From positions 131,294-195,293 of the forward strand of contig CAYTPW010000004.1 in the NCBI GenBank assembly GCA_964439935.1: a stretch of DNA of 64,000 bases, read 5' to 3'. The position numbers were made by a program, and so were the translations under genes. Position 1 is the stretch's first letter. Every line of letters begins with the position of its first letter. Source of the DNA: JABMQW01 sp964439935. GTDB taxonomy: Bacteria > Fidelibacterota > Marinisomatia > Marinisomatales > TCS56. Of the stretch, positions 1 to 8,351 are shown piece after piece. The notes beneath the pieces were generated by a model. It had not been told where the DNA came from and did no database searches. It saw nothing but the letters and a program-made list of their open reading frames with translations.

Positions 1-54
1 GCCACCGTACATAAATGATACATCATGCAGCTTTATTAGTTCAGATTCACTCAT
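1..54 (-). CDS. Metal ABC transporter ATP-binding protein, N-terminal fragment (runs off window)
   Basis: Only the first 18 codons lie in the window, and they read MSESELIKLHDVSFMYGG. The ELIKLHDVSFMYGG part matches the first beta-strands of ABC ATPases of the ZnuC/MntB type, which begin with an 'L.dVsf.Yg' pattern just before the Walker A loop. The ATG overlaps the stop of the upstream binding-protein gene in the arrangement GATGAGTGA, so the two are translationally coupled. It would be the ATPase that powers import of the metal captured by that protein. The family is inferred from 18 residues plus context; the Walker motifs are outside the window. Confidence 0.7.
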   Translation of the reverse strand, partial: MSESELIKLHDVSFMYGG

Positions 55-988
55 CACCCAACCCGTTCTTGATCATTTCAGCTATTTGATACATATTCGT
101 CAGCCAGTCATAGCGCAGTGGATCCAAGACAACAATAGATGCACCGATCTCCCGGGCAATCACCTCTACCCCCCGTTTCGAAAATCCTTGCTGGATGAAG
201 ATCACACGAATATCTTTGGATTGAATTTTGGCAATCAAGTCAACGATCCGGGCCGGACCCGGTTCTTTCCCTTCATGTTCGATTGCAATCTGTTCCAGCC
301 CGTACTGATCGGCAAAATATCCTAGTATCGGGTGAAAAACCACAAATTTTCGATTTACCGGACCTTTCAATATTGCCGAAATCGTCGAATCTAATTGATC
401 AATTTCCCGGATTAACTCAATCAAGTTCTGCTGATATTCGTTTTTATGTTCAGGATCTAGCGCCATTAGTCCGGCAGCAATTTTCCCAACGAACTGGCGG
501 ACGTTAGCCGGTGCCATCCAAATGTGTGGATCATCATTCCAAACATTCACAGCAGGAAGAGTTTCTGCTGCCCTACTGGTCTGGTCACTACTGACTGGAG
601 GATCCCACATTGATATTACCTGTAGCTCCGATAGATTGGATAAAATCGGATCGATATGTATTTTTTCGAATAGAAAATTCGGATGCCCTAGTTTCAGGTA
701 GATATCACTGTTCGCCATGTTTATCAATTGGCGTGGTGTTGGTGAGTAAGTGGTTGGTGAGGCACCAGCTGGAATTAAGTAGTCGCATTCAACCCGCTGT
801 CCACCGATTTTATCAGCAAAAAATGCCTGGGGAGCAATGCTTACTTTTATTTGAAGAGGCTTTGTACCATTCATACCGTTTAGGGAAATTGTGCAGAGTA
901 AAATCAGTGTGAGGAAAATAACTGCTTGTCCATTGATCAAACCAGTAGTCCTCGGGCACATATTAAAGGTTAAATTCAGCTTCAGCAT
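47..988 (-). CDS. Zinc/manganese ABC transporter substrate-binding protein (ZnuA/TroA family)
   Basis: The 313-residue protein is an exported metal-binding receptor. A hydrophobic segment at about residues 20-38 is the signal sequence. The family landmarks are AGASPTTYSPTP (74-85), PHIWMAP (154-160), FHPILGYFADQYGL (218-231), EHEGKEPGP (237-245) and a late VLDPL aspartate. Ligand candidates are His155, His219 and the late Asp. Unusually, the first histidine of the family (the ASPH motif) is Thr79 here, so metal preference may differ or another residue such as His102 may substitute. The next gene downstream is an ABC ATPase that overlaps the stop, as in znuA-znuC operons. The start is uncertain because no clear Shine-Dalgarno precedes it; Met10 is an alternative. 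No Zur box was recognised, although a 12-bp palindrome (AGGATTAATCCT, 1083-1094) lies about 100 bases upstream. Confidence 0.88.
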   Translation of the reverse strand: MLKLNLTFNMCPRTTGLINGQAVIFLTLILLCTISLNGMNGTKPLQIKVSIAPQAFFADKIGGQRVECDYLIPAGASPTTYSPTPRQLINMANSDIYLKLGHPNFLFEKIHIDPILSNLSELQVISMWDPPVSSDQTSRAAETLPAVNVWNDDPHIWMAPANVRQFVGKIAAGLMALDPEHKNEYQQNLIELIREIDQLDSTISAILKGPVNRKFVVFHPILGYFADQYGLEQIAIEHEGKEPGPARIVDLIAKIQSKDIRVIFIQQGFSKRGVEVIAREIGASIVVLDPLRYDWLTNMYQIAEMIKNGLGDE

Positions 989-1127
989 AAATGGAATCTA
1001 CGCTGAAAGCTAATTAATATTCGATTTGATATTATTGCAAGTGCATCCTTCACCAATGCTGAGTCAATCCAAGTTACATCAGAGGATTAATCCTACATCC
1101 TGCAAGACCTGCCTCAGCAACAAATAA

Positions 1128-1502
1128 TTATATCAAATCGAGCTGCTCGATCATCTGGAATCGATTGACGGGTTTTTGAAGGATTCTATTTACTGGCAGG
1201 TCACGGTATTGCCCATTTTGTATATTGCTAGATGTCATAATGACAATCGGGTTGGAAAAACCGCCATCACGCAATTCTGCAATCGTTTCAAATCCATCTT
1301 TCACTGGCATCTGGATATCCATGAAAATCAATTCCGGCTGCTGGGTCTCACAATACTTAATTGCCTCCCGACCATCACTGGCAGATAAAATTTGGCCACC
1401 GTAGGCTAATTTCAAGAAATATTGATAAAGCAAATTTACCGAATTATCATCATCCACAATCATTATTGAGTGGTTCCTGTTAGCGATTTGATCCTTCATC
1501 AT
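1128..1502 (-). CDS. Single-domain response regulator (REC only)
   Basis: This 124-residue protein is a stand-alone receiver domain with no output domain. The acidic pocket is IVDDD (15-19), the phosphoacceptor is Asp62 in FMDIQMP, the conserved Thr/Ser is in IVIMTSS and the conserved Lys is in LQKPV. Such proteins relay phosphate or signal by binding a partner. The start overlaps the end of the upstream TPR regulator gene by four bases (ATGA type), so the two should be made together. A REC-PAS-histidine kinase is divergently encoded about 1.7 kb away and is the obvious candidate phosphodonor (inference). The N-terminus begins MMKD, so the start may be one codon later. Confidence 0.93.
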   Translation of the reverse strand: MMKDQIANRNHSIMIVDDDNSVNLLYQYFLKLAYGGQILSASDGREAIKYCETQQPELIFMDIQMPVKDGFETIAELRDGGFSNPIVIMTSSNIQNGQYRDLPVNRILQKPVNRFQMIEQLDLI

Positions 1503-2992
1503 GCATTCCCCTTGGTCTTCAATAAAACCTGTTGATAGGATACCTCGAGATTTTCGGCAATGCTTTTCTTGTTATGGCGGTGGAATTTTAATAGATATGT
1601 AAATAAATCAGATTCAAATTTTGAATTCGCCTGTCGCCAGTCTAGATCGGCAACACTGTCCAGATAGCGTCTGAAATAGGGATTATTGTCGATTTGTTTC
1701 GGAACGCCCAGACCCCGCTTCAAGCCCAATTTCTTTTGATACAGGAAATACGTCCGCGAATCAATCCCGAGCTGCTGGCACAGCTCCACCGAGTTTCTGG
1801 TTCGATCAAGATGCAACTGGAAGAGGTTGGTATGGAAAATTGCCCTGATATCTTTCATCGATTTATTCATCGTGAAATTGAACACCTCTGAATCCATATC
1901 AATATCCAGTAAAGCTTTATTTCGATTCAGGAATTCGATATAGGAATAGAGCAATTTTTTCCGATAACCCAGAATCCGTAATTCGAGGTTTATCTCATAC
2001 TGCAGTTCAGCATAGCCAATACTGAAATACTTATCAGCGAGTGCTAGTTCGTCCAGTTTTTCATGGCAAATACCAAGCTTATAATAATCCTCAAAAGCCA
2101 TATCACGCATTTCATAGCGAGTTGTCAACTGGAGCGATCGGGAATGGTAATCTATCGCCCGGTGGAAATTATCCTGTTCAAATTCCAGAACCCCCAAATT
2201 CTGGAGAATCAGACTATTCTGATAGGGAGGCACCTCAGATTTTAATATATCAAGATAAGCTTGCTCAGCCTGCGGATATTTCTTTTCCAGATAATACAAC
2301 CACCCGATGTCACTTTTAAGTTCATACAAGAAGGTTTCCATTCCATATTCATCGGCCAGCTTAAGAGCTTTGTTATAATAGGTAACTGCAATGGTGTGCT
2401 CACCAAGATTTATATAGGTATGGGCGATATGGCGCAGGATTCTTGCAGCGCGTACCAGGTTGTTAGTCTTATAGTAGTGATCAAGAGATTTATTTAAAAT
2501 TTCAATCGACTTTCGATCGTCCAAAAATTTATAGCACATTCCGATTTGTGTGTTAAGTTGCCAGTTGAGGGCTTCCATCCGAGTCATGTGCAATGCTTCA
2601 CGTAAAATCGATATCGCTTCATTACGATAACCAAGCTTGCGCAGCAGGCCAGACAGTTCGGAATAAATTATCGCCCTCCCATCCGGATCGGTAACCAGAT
2701 CAATTGATTTGCGAAATGCAGCGAAAGCACTGATATAATTGCCAACGAAAGTATGAATACCACCAAGACCAGCCAGCACAACGCCCTTTATATTCGGGTC
2801 ATCTAGCTGGTCCAGTGAATTCAACTGGTCTATGGCTAATTCCGTCGATATAACATTTAAATCATATATATCAGTAATAATGGTTGAAAAATGCTTGATC
2901 AGTTCCTGGTTCTGGATCAATTCAGCTGTGGGAACATCCACCCCGGGAAAGGGAATCAGCGTTTTTACATCGATAGATACAGTATTATCCAT
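1499..2992 (-). CDS. TPR-repeat regulator with two C-terminal Fis-like helix-turn-helix segments
   Basis: The protein is about 497 residues from the chosen ATG. The middle is a run of degenerate tetratricopeptide repeats (for example GDxGWLYYLEKKYPQAEQAYL and NLGVLEFEQDNFHRAIDY), giving a superhelical binding surface. The C-terminal 120 residues hold two Fis-like helix-turn-helix stretches: SVELCQQLGIDSRTYFLYQK and KKSIAENLEVSYQQVLLK. The architecture resembles TPR regulators whose superhelix binds a peptide or partner protein, but no assigned family was recognised. The longest frame starts at 3055. The start at 2992 is preferred because GGAG lies five bases before it and the ATG overlaps the stop of the preceding small ORF (ATGGATAA). 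Downstream it overlaps the receiver-domain gene by four bases. A role as transcription factor is inference. Confidence 0.82.
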   Translation of the reverse strand: MDNTVSIDVKTLIPFPGVDVPTAELIQNQELIKHFSTIITDIYDLNVISTELAIDQLNSLDQLDDPNIKGVVLAGLGGIHTFVGNYISAFAAFRKSIDLVTDPDGRAIIYSELSGLLRKLGYRNEAISILREALHMTRMEALNWQLNTQIGMCYKFLDDRKSIEILNKSLDHYYKTNNLVRAARILRHIAHTYINLGEHTIAVTYYNKALKLADEYGMETFLYELKSDIGWLYYLEKKYPQAEQAYLDILKSEVPPYQNSLILQNLGVLEFEQDNFHRAIDYHSRSLQLTTRYEMRDMAFEDYYKLGICHEKLDELALADKYFSIGYAELQYEINLELRILGYRKKLLYSYIEFLNRNKALLDIDMDSEVFNFTMNKSMKDIRAIFHTNLFQLHLDRTRNSVELCQQLGIDSRTYFLYQKKLGLKRGLGVPKQIDNNPYFRRYLDSVADLDWRQANSKFESDLFTYLLKFHRHNKKSIAENLEVSYQQVLLKTKGNA

Positions 2993-3143
2993 TTTCTCCA
3001 TACCCGGATTCAATGGTATAGACAGTTTCATCAATCGTATCGTTATATCCACCATCTTTTATAATTCCACCCTTATTCATTCCGGTAGACAAAGCCATCA
3101 TTAACGCGATTGAAATCATGATTATGAATTGCTTAAGTGACAT
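2985..3143 (-). CDS. Small secreted-looking peptide, 52 aa, leader gene of the TPR-regulator operon
   Basis: A 52-codon frame begins at an ATG with a textbook ribosome-binding site, AAGGAGATATACATG. The first 20 residues (MSLKQFIIMISIALMMALST) look like a short signal peptide or membrane anchor. The rest is glycine-rich and acidic (NKGGIIKDGG, then DTIDETVYTIESGYG). Its stop overlaps the TPR gene start in ATGGATAA, so the peptide is translated immediately before the regulator. A good sigma-70 promoter lies just upstream. No family was recognised. It may be a signalling peptide, a sensor or simply a leader that sets translation of the regulator; the sequence does not decide between these. Confidence 0.6.
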   Translation of the reverse strand: MSLKQFIIMISIALMMALSTGMNKGGIIKDGGYNDTIDETVYTIESGYGENG

Positions 3144-3175
3144 GTATATCTCCTTTTTAATTTATTTTTCATTAA

Positions 3176-3204
3176 ATTGTACTGAATTATTTTGTATATA
3201 TCAA
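3176..3204 (-). promoter_or_regulatory. Sigma-70-type promoter for the peptide/TPR/receiver operon
   Basis: On the minus strand a TTGATA box (3199-3204) and a TACAAT box (3176-3181) are separated by exactly 17 bases. This is close to the housekeeping sigma-70 consensus. Transcription would start near 3168, leaving a leader of about 25 bases before the small-peptide ATG at 3143. The surrounding 110 bases are very A+T-rich and also separate this operon from the divergent histidine-kinase gene. Confidence 0.5.
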
Positions 3205-3257
3205 GTAATATTTTATATATTCCCTTGTCTCAATAACTAATTCGCCGCTAGGATTGG

Positions 3258-4895
3258 GTGCGCCACATACCCAACGGATCACTGGTGGAATCGATCAGTA
3301 ATATGCTGAAGACTCACAATATCAACCAAATGTGGCAATTGTCGCAGGAAACCTTAATTACTGTTTTGCACAAACAAACACCCGGCACTACCAGTATACT
3401 CATTGTAGAAGATGACGAAGCGATTGTTAATCAATTGTTGTATTTCCTTAACCAATCGGATTACAATGTTTTAGGTATATTGAACAGCGGTGAGAAATTG
3501 ATTAAGGAATTAAATCATTTTAATCCTGACATACTGATCATGGATATTGAGCTGAGTGGTACCCTGGATGGGATTAGTACAGTTGAAAAACTTCACGATC
3601 AATACAATCTGCCTATTATTTACCTTTCAGCAAAAACCGACCAGAAAACGTTGCAGCGTGCTCAATCTACAGTTCCCTTCGGTTACCTGACCAAACCGAT
3701 CAATCCGATCGAGTTGCGTTTTACAATCGAATTGGCCATTTATAAACATAAGGCCGAACAAGAACTTGAGACCCAAAGGAAATGGTTGAAAACAGCTCTG
3801 ACAAGTATCGGAGAAGGAGTAATCAGCATTGATAAAGATGGGTTGATTACATTTATTAATCCTTGTGCCGAAAAAGGGTTGACGCTCCCCGCTGATATTG
3901 CTTTAAATACAAATTTCAATTCAATCCTGGAATTATTAGATGTCAGTAAAATTTTGGTAGAACCAGTAAAACTAGCAATTGAAAATGATTTTCCGATCCA
4001 GTTTAACAATTCATTTTTACGGAATAAGGCAACTGACAATCAATTACCCATCGATTGCACGGTAGCACCACTTTTTAATTCAGAAAAACAGATTTCCGGT
4101 AGCATTATAATTTTTCGAGATATAACACAACGGCTCAACGACGACCATGATAAAAATCTGCTGGAAACGCAATTGCGTCACTCCCAAAAAATGGAGGCAA
4201 TCGGTCAATTAGCCGGTGGCATTTCGCACGAATTCAACAATATTATTACTGGCATGTTGACCTATACCGAACTTGCCCAAGCCAATCTATCATCGGAAGA
4301 TCCTATTTACAGATATCATAATATTATATTAAAAAAACTGGATCAAGCCAGCATGCTGAGTCGCAAATTGTTGACTTTCAGCCGCAAAGAAAAATTGAAT
4401 TTTCAGTCAATAGATCTAAATGAGATAGTAGATAATCACCTCCAATTCTTGGAGCAGACAATCAGGAATGGTGTCACTTTCAAGACAGAATTGGACCGGA
4501 ATATCAGGCAGGTGAATGCCGACGCCAATGCCCTGGAACAGATAATAACCAATCTGTGCCTCAATGCAAAGGATGCATTTGATGGTAAAGGTATAATCGA
4601 ATTACGGACTACCCCATTCTCTGTAACTGCTGACCTGGCAAAAATTTTAACCGATGTCAGCCCAGGTAATTATGTAAAATTATCTGTGAAGGATAATGGC
4701 ACCGGTATGGACGAGAAGGTCCGGCAGCGAATATTTGAGCCATTTTTCACTACTAAATCAAGCACAAAAGGGACAGGTTTAGGTTTGTCAGTTGTATATG
4801 GCTTAATCAAGCAGCATCATGGCTGGATCGATTGTAAGAGTCAACCGTTAGTCGGAACACTCTTCGATTTATATTTTCCTGCTACACAAATATGA
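3258..4895 (+). CDS. REC-PAS-histidine kinase
   Basis: The 545-residue cytoplasmic sensor kinase has an N-terminal receiver domain (about 45-165; IVEDDE and phosphoacceptor Asp96 in LIMDIELS). A PAS domain (about 175-290) follows, ending in the typical IIIFRDITQR. Next comes a HisKA dimerisation helix with His324 in GGISHEFNN, then a HATPase domain with N box NLCLNAKDAF, G1 VKDNGTGMD, F box FEPFFTTK and G2 GTGLGLSVVYG. There is no transmembrane segment, so the input reaches the PAS domain or the receiver from inside the cell. The frame opens at GTG 3258 with AGGA six bases upstream; ATG 3303 is a plausible alternative, and both keep all domains. It is divergent from the TPR regulator and receiver genes, which are its likely partners (inference). 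Confidence 0.93.
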   Translation: MRHIPNGSLVESISNMLKTHNINQMWQLSQETLITVLHKQTPGTTSILIVEDDEAIVNQLLYFLNQSDYNVLGILNSGEKLIKELNHFNPDILIMDIELSGTLDGISTVEKLHDQYNLPIIYLSAKTDQKTLQRAQSTVPFGYLTKPINPIELRFTIELAIYKHKAEQELETQRKWLKTALTSIGEGVISIDKDGLITFINPCAEKGLTLPADIALNTNFNSILELLDVSKILVEPVKLAIENDFPIQFNNSFLRNKATDNQLPIDCTVAPLFNSEKQISGSIIIFRDITQRLNDDHDKNLLETQLRHSQKMEAIGQLAGGISHEFNNIITGMLTYTELAQANLSSEDPIYRYHNIILKKLDQASMLSRKLLTFSRKEKLNFQSIDLNEIVDNHLQFLEQTIRNGVTFKTELDRNIRQVNADANALEQIITNLCLNAKDAFDGKGIIELRTTPFSVTADLAKILTDVSPGNYVKLSVKDNGTGMDEKVRQRIFEPFFTTKSSTKGTGLGLSVVYGLIKQHHGWIDCKSQPLVGTLFDLYFPATQI

Positions 4896-4924
4896 TCTAT
4901 AACACTAGCTAATCTATACATAAC

Positions 4925-4950
4925 GGGGGCTGCCTGGTTGGACAGCCCCC
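4925..4950. terminator. Strong GC hairpin between convergent genes
   Basis: GGGGGCTG (4925-4932) pairs perfectly with CAGCCCCC (4943-4950) around a 10-base loop. It sits midway between the ends of the histidine-kinase gene (plus) and the MFS gene (minus). It can therefore serve both strands. A clear T-run is missing on either side, so it may act as an RNA 3' stabiliser or a weak bidirectional terminator. Confidence 0.55.
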
Positions 4951-4976
4951 ACTATTAACATCTAAAGGTATCTTTA

Positions 4977-6230
4977 TCAGGCACTTTTCGGGGTTTTAAC
5001 TAGAGTAATAATACCGGCTGCAAACAGGCACAGGATTCCGCAAATTGTAAACGCTAGCGGGAAATTGCCCATGTCACCAAGTTTTCCACCTAATATCGGA
5101 CCAAAAATACCACCGATTCCATAGGCTAAAAACACCCACCCGTAATTTTGACCGACATATTTGGTGCCGAATATATCGGCGGTCATTGTCGGGAAGAGGG
5201 CAAAATTTCCACCAAAATTAAACCCGATCAAAGTCGCACCCAGATACAATAAAGCTGGAATGCCGGCCAGCCACTGGAATAATATTACCATGATACCCTG
5301 AGTTGCCATCATGATAGCAATTGACTTTTTACGCCCCAGTTTATCGCTGATGGCGCCCCAAACAATTCTTCCTATCCCATTTGCCAGAGAGAAAAAGACG
5401 GCCATGGCCGTACCGGCAATTGCACTGGCTTTTACTACACCAGCAGCCGTAAGAGCCTGCATGGGAAACAGTTTCATTAAACCAATGCTCATCAAACCGG
5501 CGCTGGCACCAAACGCGAATGTCAGTAGAATCATATAGAATTGCGGTGTTTTTAGCATGTCACCACTGGAGAAATCCACCGATCCGGCCAGATTAGTCGC
5601 ACCTTGCTGTTGTTCGGGAGGAGTCCAACCTATCGGTTTCCACCCTTCTGGTGGAAATACCATCCAGATACCACCTATCACGACTGAAAGCAAAAATACG
5701 ACGCCATAGATCGAAAAAGTGGTGTTGATTCCCAAATCAGTAATAAGATTCCCCCATGTACCAGCCAGCTTGACCCACAACATTGCGCCAAATCCGAATC
5801 CGGCCACTGCCAATCCGGTGATCAAACCCTTCTTATCAGGAAACCAACGCATCCCAACAGCTATCGGTACCACATAGGCCAATCCGATGCCTGATCCTCC
5901 AATTACGCCAATAAAAATAAAAATCGCCCAGAAATTGGTTCCACCGAACAATCCGGCCAGTAAATATCCGACACCGAGTACAACTCCACCGGCTATCGCC
6001 AGATTGCGAGGTCCGATCTTGGGCATTATCCTTCCGGCGATAACCATGACTATGGCAAAAAATGCTAAACCGGCTGAAAATACAGCCTGGGTCTGAGCCG
6101 CGGTCCAACCGACCTGCTTGAGTTGTGGTGTAAAAACAGACCAGGCGTAAATAGCCCCCAGACATAATTGAATTAAGATCGCTCCGATAACAACCAACCA
6201 GCGATTCATAACCTTAGTATTCGAATTCAT
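4977..6230 (-). CDS. MFS transporter, oxalate/formate antiporter (OFA) family
   Basis: The 417-residue membrane protein has about 12 hydrophobic helices. The N-terminus (IGAILIQLCLGAIYAWSVF) is the hallmark of the OFA family of major facilitator transporters, which includes oxalate/formate exchangers and YhjX-like monocarboxylate carriers. The central cytoplasmic loop contains the family-typical PPEGWKP segment. The cytoplasmic motif DKLGRKKSI (D..GRK) follows helix 8. The substrate cannot be read from the sequence; a small monocarboxylate is most likely. The start is supported by AAGGGG about seven bases upstream. The gene stands alone: its 240-base upstream gap holds no further recognisable gene, and a hairpin lies downstream at 4925-4950. 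Confidence 0.9.
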   Translation of the reverse strand: MNSNTKVMNRWLVVIGAILIQLCLGAIYAWSVFTPQLKQVGWTAAQTQAVFSAGLAFFAIVMVIAGRIMPKIGPRNLAIAGGVVLGVGYLLAGLFGGTNFWAIFIFIGVIGGSGIGLAYVVPIAVGMRWFPDKKGLITGLAVAGFGFGAMLWVKLAGTWGNLITDLGINTTFSIYGVVFLLSVVIGGIWMVFPPEGWKPIGWTPPEQQQGATNLAGSVDFSSGDMLKTPQFYMILLTFAFGASAGLMSIGLMKLFPMQALTAAGVVKASAIAGTAMAVFFSLANGIGRIVWGAISDKLGRKKSIAIMMATQGIMVILFQWLAGIPALLYLGATLIGFNFGGNFALFPTMTADIFGTKYVGQNYGWVFLAYGIGGIFGPILGGKLGDMGNFPLAFTICGILCLFAAGIITLVKTPKSA

Positions 6231-6470
6231 TTTTTCCCCTTATTTATTCTTCTGATTTAATGATTAATGCAAAATCAAATGCTGTAGTTCGACTTGATAA
6301 CTTCCCGAATTCCTGTGTACTTAAAACATTCAAAACAAATATATTTCTGCCCGGAATTTATCGCGTTTTATCGGATATCTAATACTAGAAAAATCTGAAT
6401 TATCGTAAGCCCAATCGATCATTCAGTTTTTAATCAAGTGTAATCGATACATTATAGTAACAGTCTATTT

Positions 6471-7301
6471 TTATTCAATTGAAAAATATACCCACTCTGA
6501 TTCACCACTGGCTTCATCGAAATTAGTATTATTATCAACCTCACTGATAGCCTTTACTTTCCAGCGGTAAACCCCTGCAGGCAGAGTCTGGTACAAACCG
6601 TCGCAAAAAAGTACATTGGCCGGACCGTTCTGATTACTGGGAAAATATGTAAAGGAAATTGGAATTCCATTACTAATATCTTCATACCAATTGTTTAAGA
6701 ATCGACAGATCCAGACTGTCTGATTCAAATCTAGATAATCAAGTCGTAAAACATATTCTGTGGAGTAGACATAACTGCCAATGCGATCCAACCATTTAAA
6801 TGCAAAACTCTGTCCCACAACAGTATCGATTGGTGCAATACAATGAGGTGATTGCAATAATTGATAGATCATTGTGTCCGACGGTAAACTATGATTACCG
6901 GCATTATCCCGAGCTCTGATAAAATAAAAATAATTGACATAGGTATTCAAGCTGTCATCATAATAGATAGTATCATATCCAATAGTGTGAAAAAGATCAA
7001 CTCGGCCAATCTGCCTGAATCCGTTTTCCAATAAAGTGTCTGCCCGGTAGATGCTGTACCCTGCCAGATCTTCTTCCTGATTTGGGCGCCACATCAGCAC
7101 AATTCGATTCTTACCGGTATTATCCGCGTCAATCCCCTGTTCAATCCAAGCTTCCGGTGCCGATTTAGATACGATCACCGGGCGGGCGGGTGGATCTGGA
7201 TCTTCCACTACCTCCGGGCAAGCCCAGAATAAAAACCCACCTAAAATAATACCAATTCCCTGTTTCCACGAAAGATTGGATATAGTAGACTGTTGACTCA
7301 T
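6471..7301 (-). CDS. Fibronectin type III-like lipoprotein of unknown function
   Basis: The 276-residue protein has a basic N-terminus, a hydrophobic stretch and a lipobox-like FLFWAC ending at about residue 28, so it is probably a lipoprotein. Residues 30-45 are a proline/acidic linker. Residues about 48-145 form a fibronectin type III-like domain (VLMWRPNQEEDLAGYSIYR and NYFYFIRARDNAGNHS are typical strands). A second beta-rich domain follows and ends in YRWKVKAI and SEWVYFSI. It lies 22 bases after the PorV-like gene and is probably its partner at the cell surface. No enzyme motif is visible. Confidence 0.75.
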   Translation of the reverse strand: MSQQSTISNLSWKQGIGIILGGFLFWACPEVVEDPDPPARPVIVSKSAPEAWIEQGIDADNTGKNRIVLMWRPNQEEDLAGYSIYRADTLLENGFRQIGRVDLFHTIGYDTIYYDDSLNTYVNYFYFIRARDNAGNHSLPSDTMIYQLLQSPHCIAPIDTVVGQSFAFKWLDRIGSYVYSTEYVLRLDYLDLNQTVWICRFLNNWYEDISNGIPISFTYFPSNQNGPANVLFCDGLYQTLPAGVYRWKVKAISEVDNNTNFDEASGESEWVYFSIE

Positions 7302-7323
7302 TTATTTTGAATTTTTATTTGTA

Positions 7324-8316
7324 TCAAAAGGTAATACTCCCGCCAATTCGATGAGCATCACCCAGATTATGGGCGTTAAAACTGTAATCCACACTGATCG
7401 GCCTGTTATCAACTGGAAAATGGAGTCCTAGACCACCTTGAATTTCACCTTGGCGGTTTCCGATTCGCAATGCTATGATATCTTTAAAAATAAATTCGAA
7501 TCCAAAGTCCATAATTGAATCAGCGGATCGGCTTTGCACAAGTAAAACCATTTCGACTGGAAATGATCGAAATGTATGCCGATAACCCATACCGGAAATC
7601 AGCGCTGGATCAATTCGGTCATTTTTCCCGCTGCTCCAATAAATTAGCGTTCCAGTGATATCGGTTAGCGCTAATCCCAGGGTAAGATTACCCATCCAAT
7701 CAGCTCCAGTCACATCAGCCAGATTAAAGCTTAGCATTGATCCCAGATCAATCCCGATACCGTTACCGGATAAATCATAAAGATCCTTGTGTATCATCTT
7801 GATATTCAATCCGACTGGCAGCTGGATTTCAAATGGTGATATATGCCAACCAAGATCCAGAGTTGTCGATAGATTTCGTGTGAGCGTAAAGAAAATACCG
7901 GTTTCCCGATCCCTAAAAGTCGAAAAACCGCGGGATGTAAGTGTTCTAATCGAATCACGGCGGGTTTCCAAATCGAGAATACGTCGCAGGTCTGGTCGAT
8001 CTGGTATATTGTCAATCGAAAGATTTACCATGCTGATTCCCGTTTGCCAGAACTGGCGCCAGGAATGGTTGATTGAAGCAGCAATATAGTCGGCCATCCC
8101 AAATTGATTAATATACATCACTGATAAATTTGTACTGTTAATGAAACCGATTGCGGCTGGATTAATGATTGAGCCGCTGTTATTCTCGGTCAATGCAGCA
8201 ACTGCCTGTCCAACGCCAATGGAACGGGGATATACACCAATTCTGAGGAATGCATCGGTGTATTGCTGACCGGTGAGGATCACAATGAATACCCAGATCA
8301 TTGTAATATGCTTCAT
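7324..8316 (-). CDS. PorV/PorQ-family outer-membrane beta-barrel protein
   Basis: The 330-residue protein has an N-terminal signal peptide (about 1-22). It then shows the family opening RIGVYPRSIGVGQAVAA, TENNSGSIINPAAIGF, which matches the 'ArA.gmGgA..A..dd..a...NPA.l' pattern of the PorV/PorQ (UPF0164) family. The rest alternates short amphipathic strands as in outer-membrane beta-barrels and ends on a hydrophobic residue in the GGSITF strand. Family members include shuttle and anchoring proteins of the type IX secretion system, but many have no known cargo. No other T9SS gene is visible here, so a secretion role is not shown. It is followed by a surface lipoprotein gene. Confidence 0.8.
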   Translation of the reverse strand: MKHITMIWVFIVILTGQQYTDAFLRIGVYPRSIGVGQAVAALTENNSGSIINPAAIGFINSTNLSVMYINQFGMADYIAASINHSWRQFWQTGISMVNLSIDNIPDRPDLRRILDLETRRDSIRTLTSRGFSTFRDRETGIFFTLTRNLSTTLDLGWHISPFEIQLPVGLNIKMIHKDLYDLSGNGIGIDLGSMLSFNLADVTGADWMGNLTLGLALTDITGTLIYWSSGKNDRIDPALISGMGYRHTFRSFPVEMVLLVQSRSADSIMDFGFEFIFKDIIALRIGNRQGEIQGGLGLHFPVDNRPISVDYSFNAHNLGDAHRIGGSITF

Positions 8317-8351
8317 GGGATTTGACTATCTCCCACTCACAGGCGGTTGAT

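Noticed and set aside
1083..1094. AGGATTAATCCT palindrome as a Zur box for the metal transporter
   Set aside because: It is a perfect 12-bp palindrome but does not resemble known Zur/Mur sites and lies about 100 bases upstream. It is too weak to call a regulatory site.
2993..3055. Extended N-terminus for the TPR regulator (start at 3055)
   Set aside because: It lacks a ribosome-binding site, and the small-peptide ORF with a strong one covers it in another frame. The ATG at 2992 has GGAG and a stop-start overlap.
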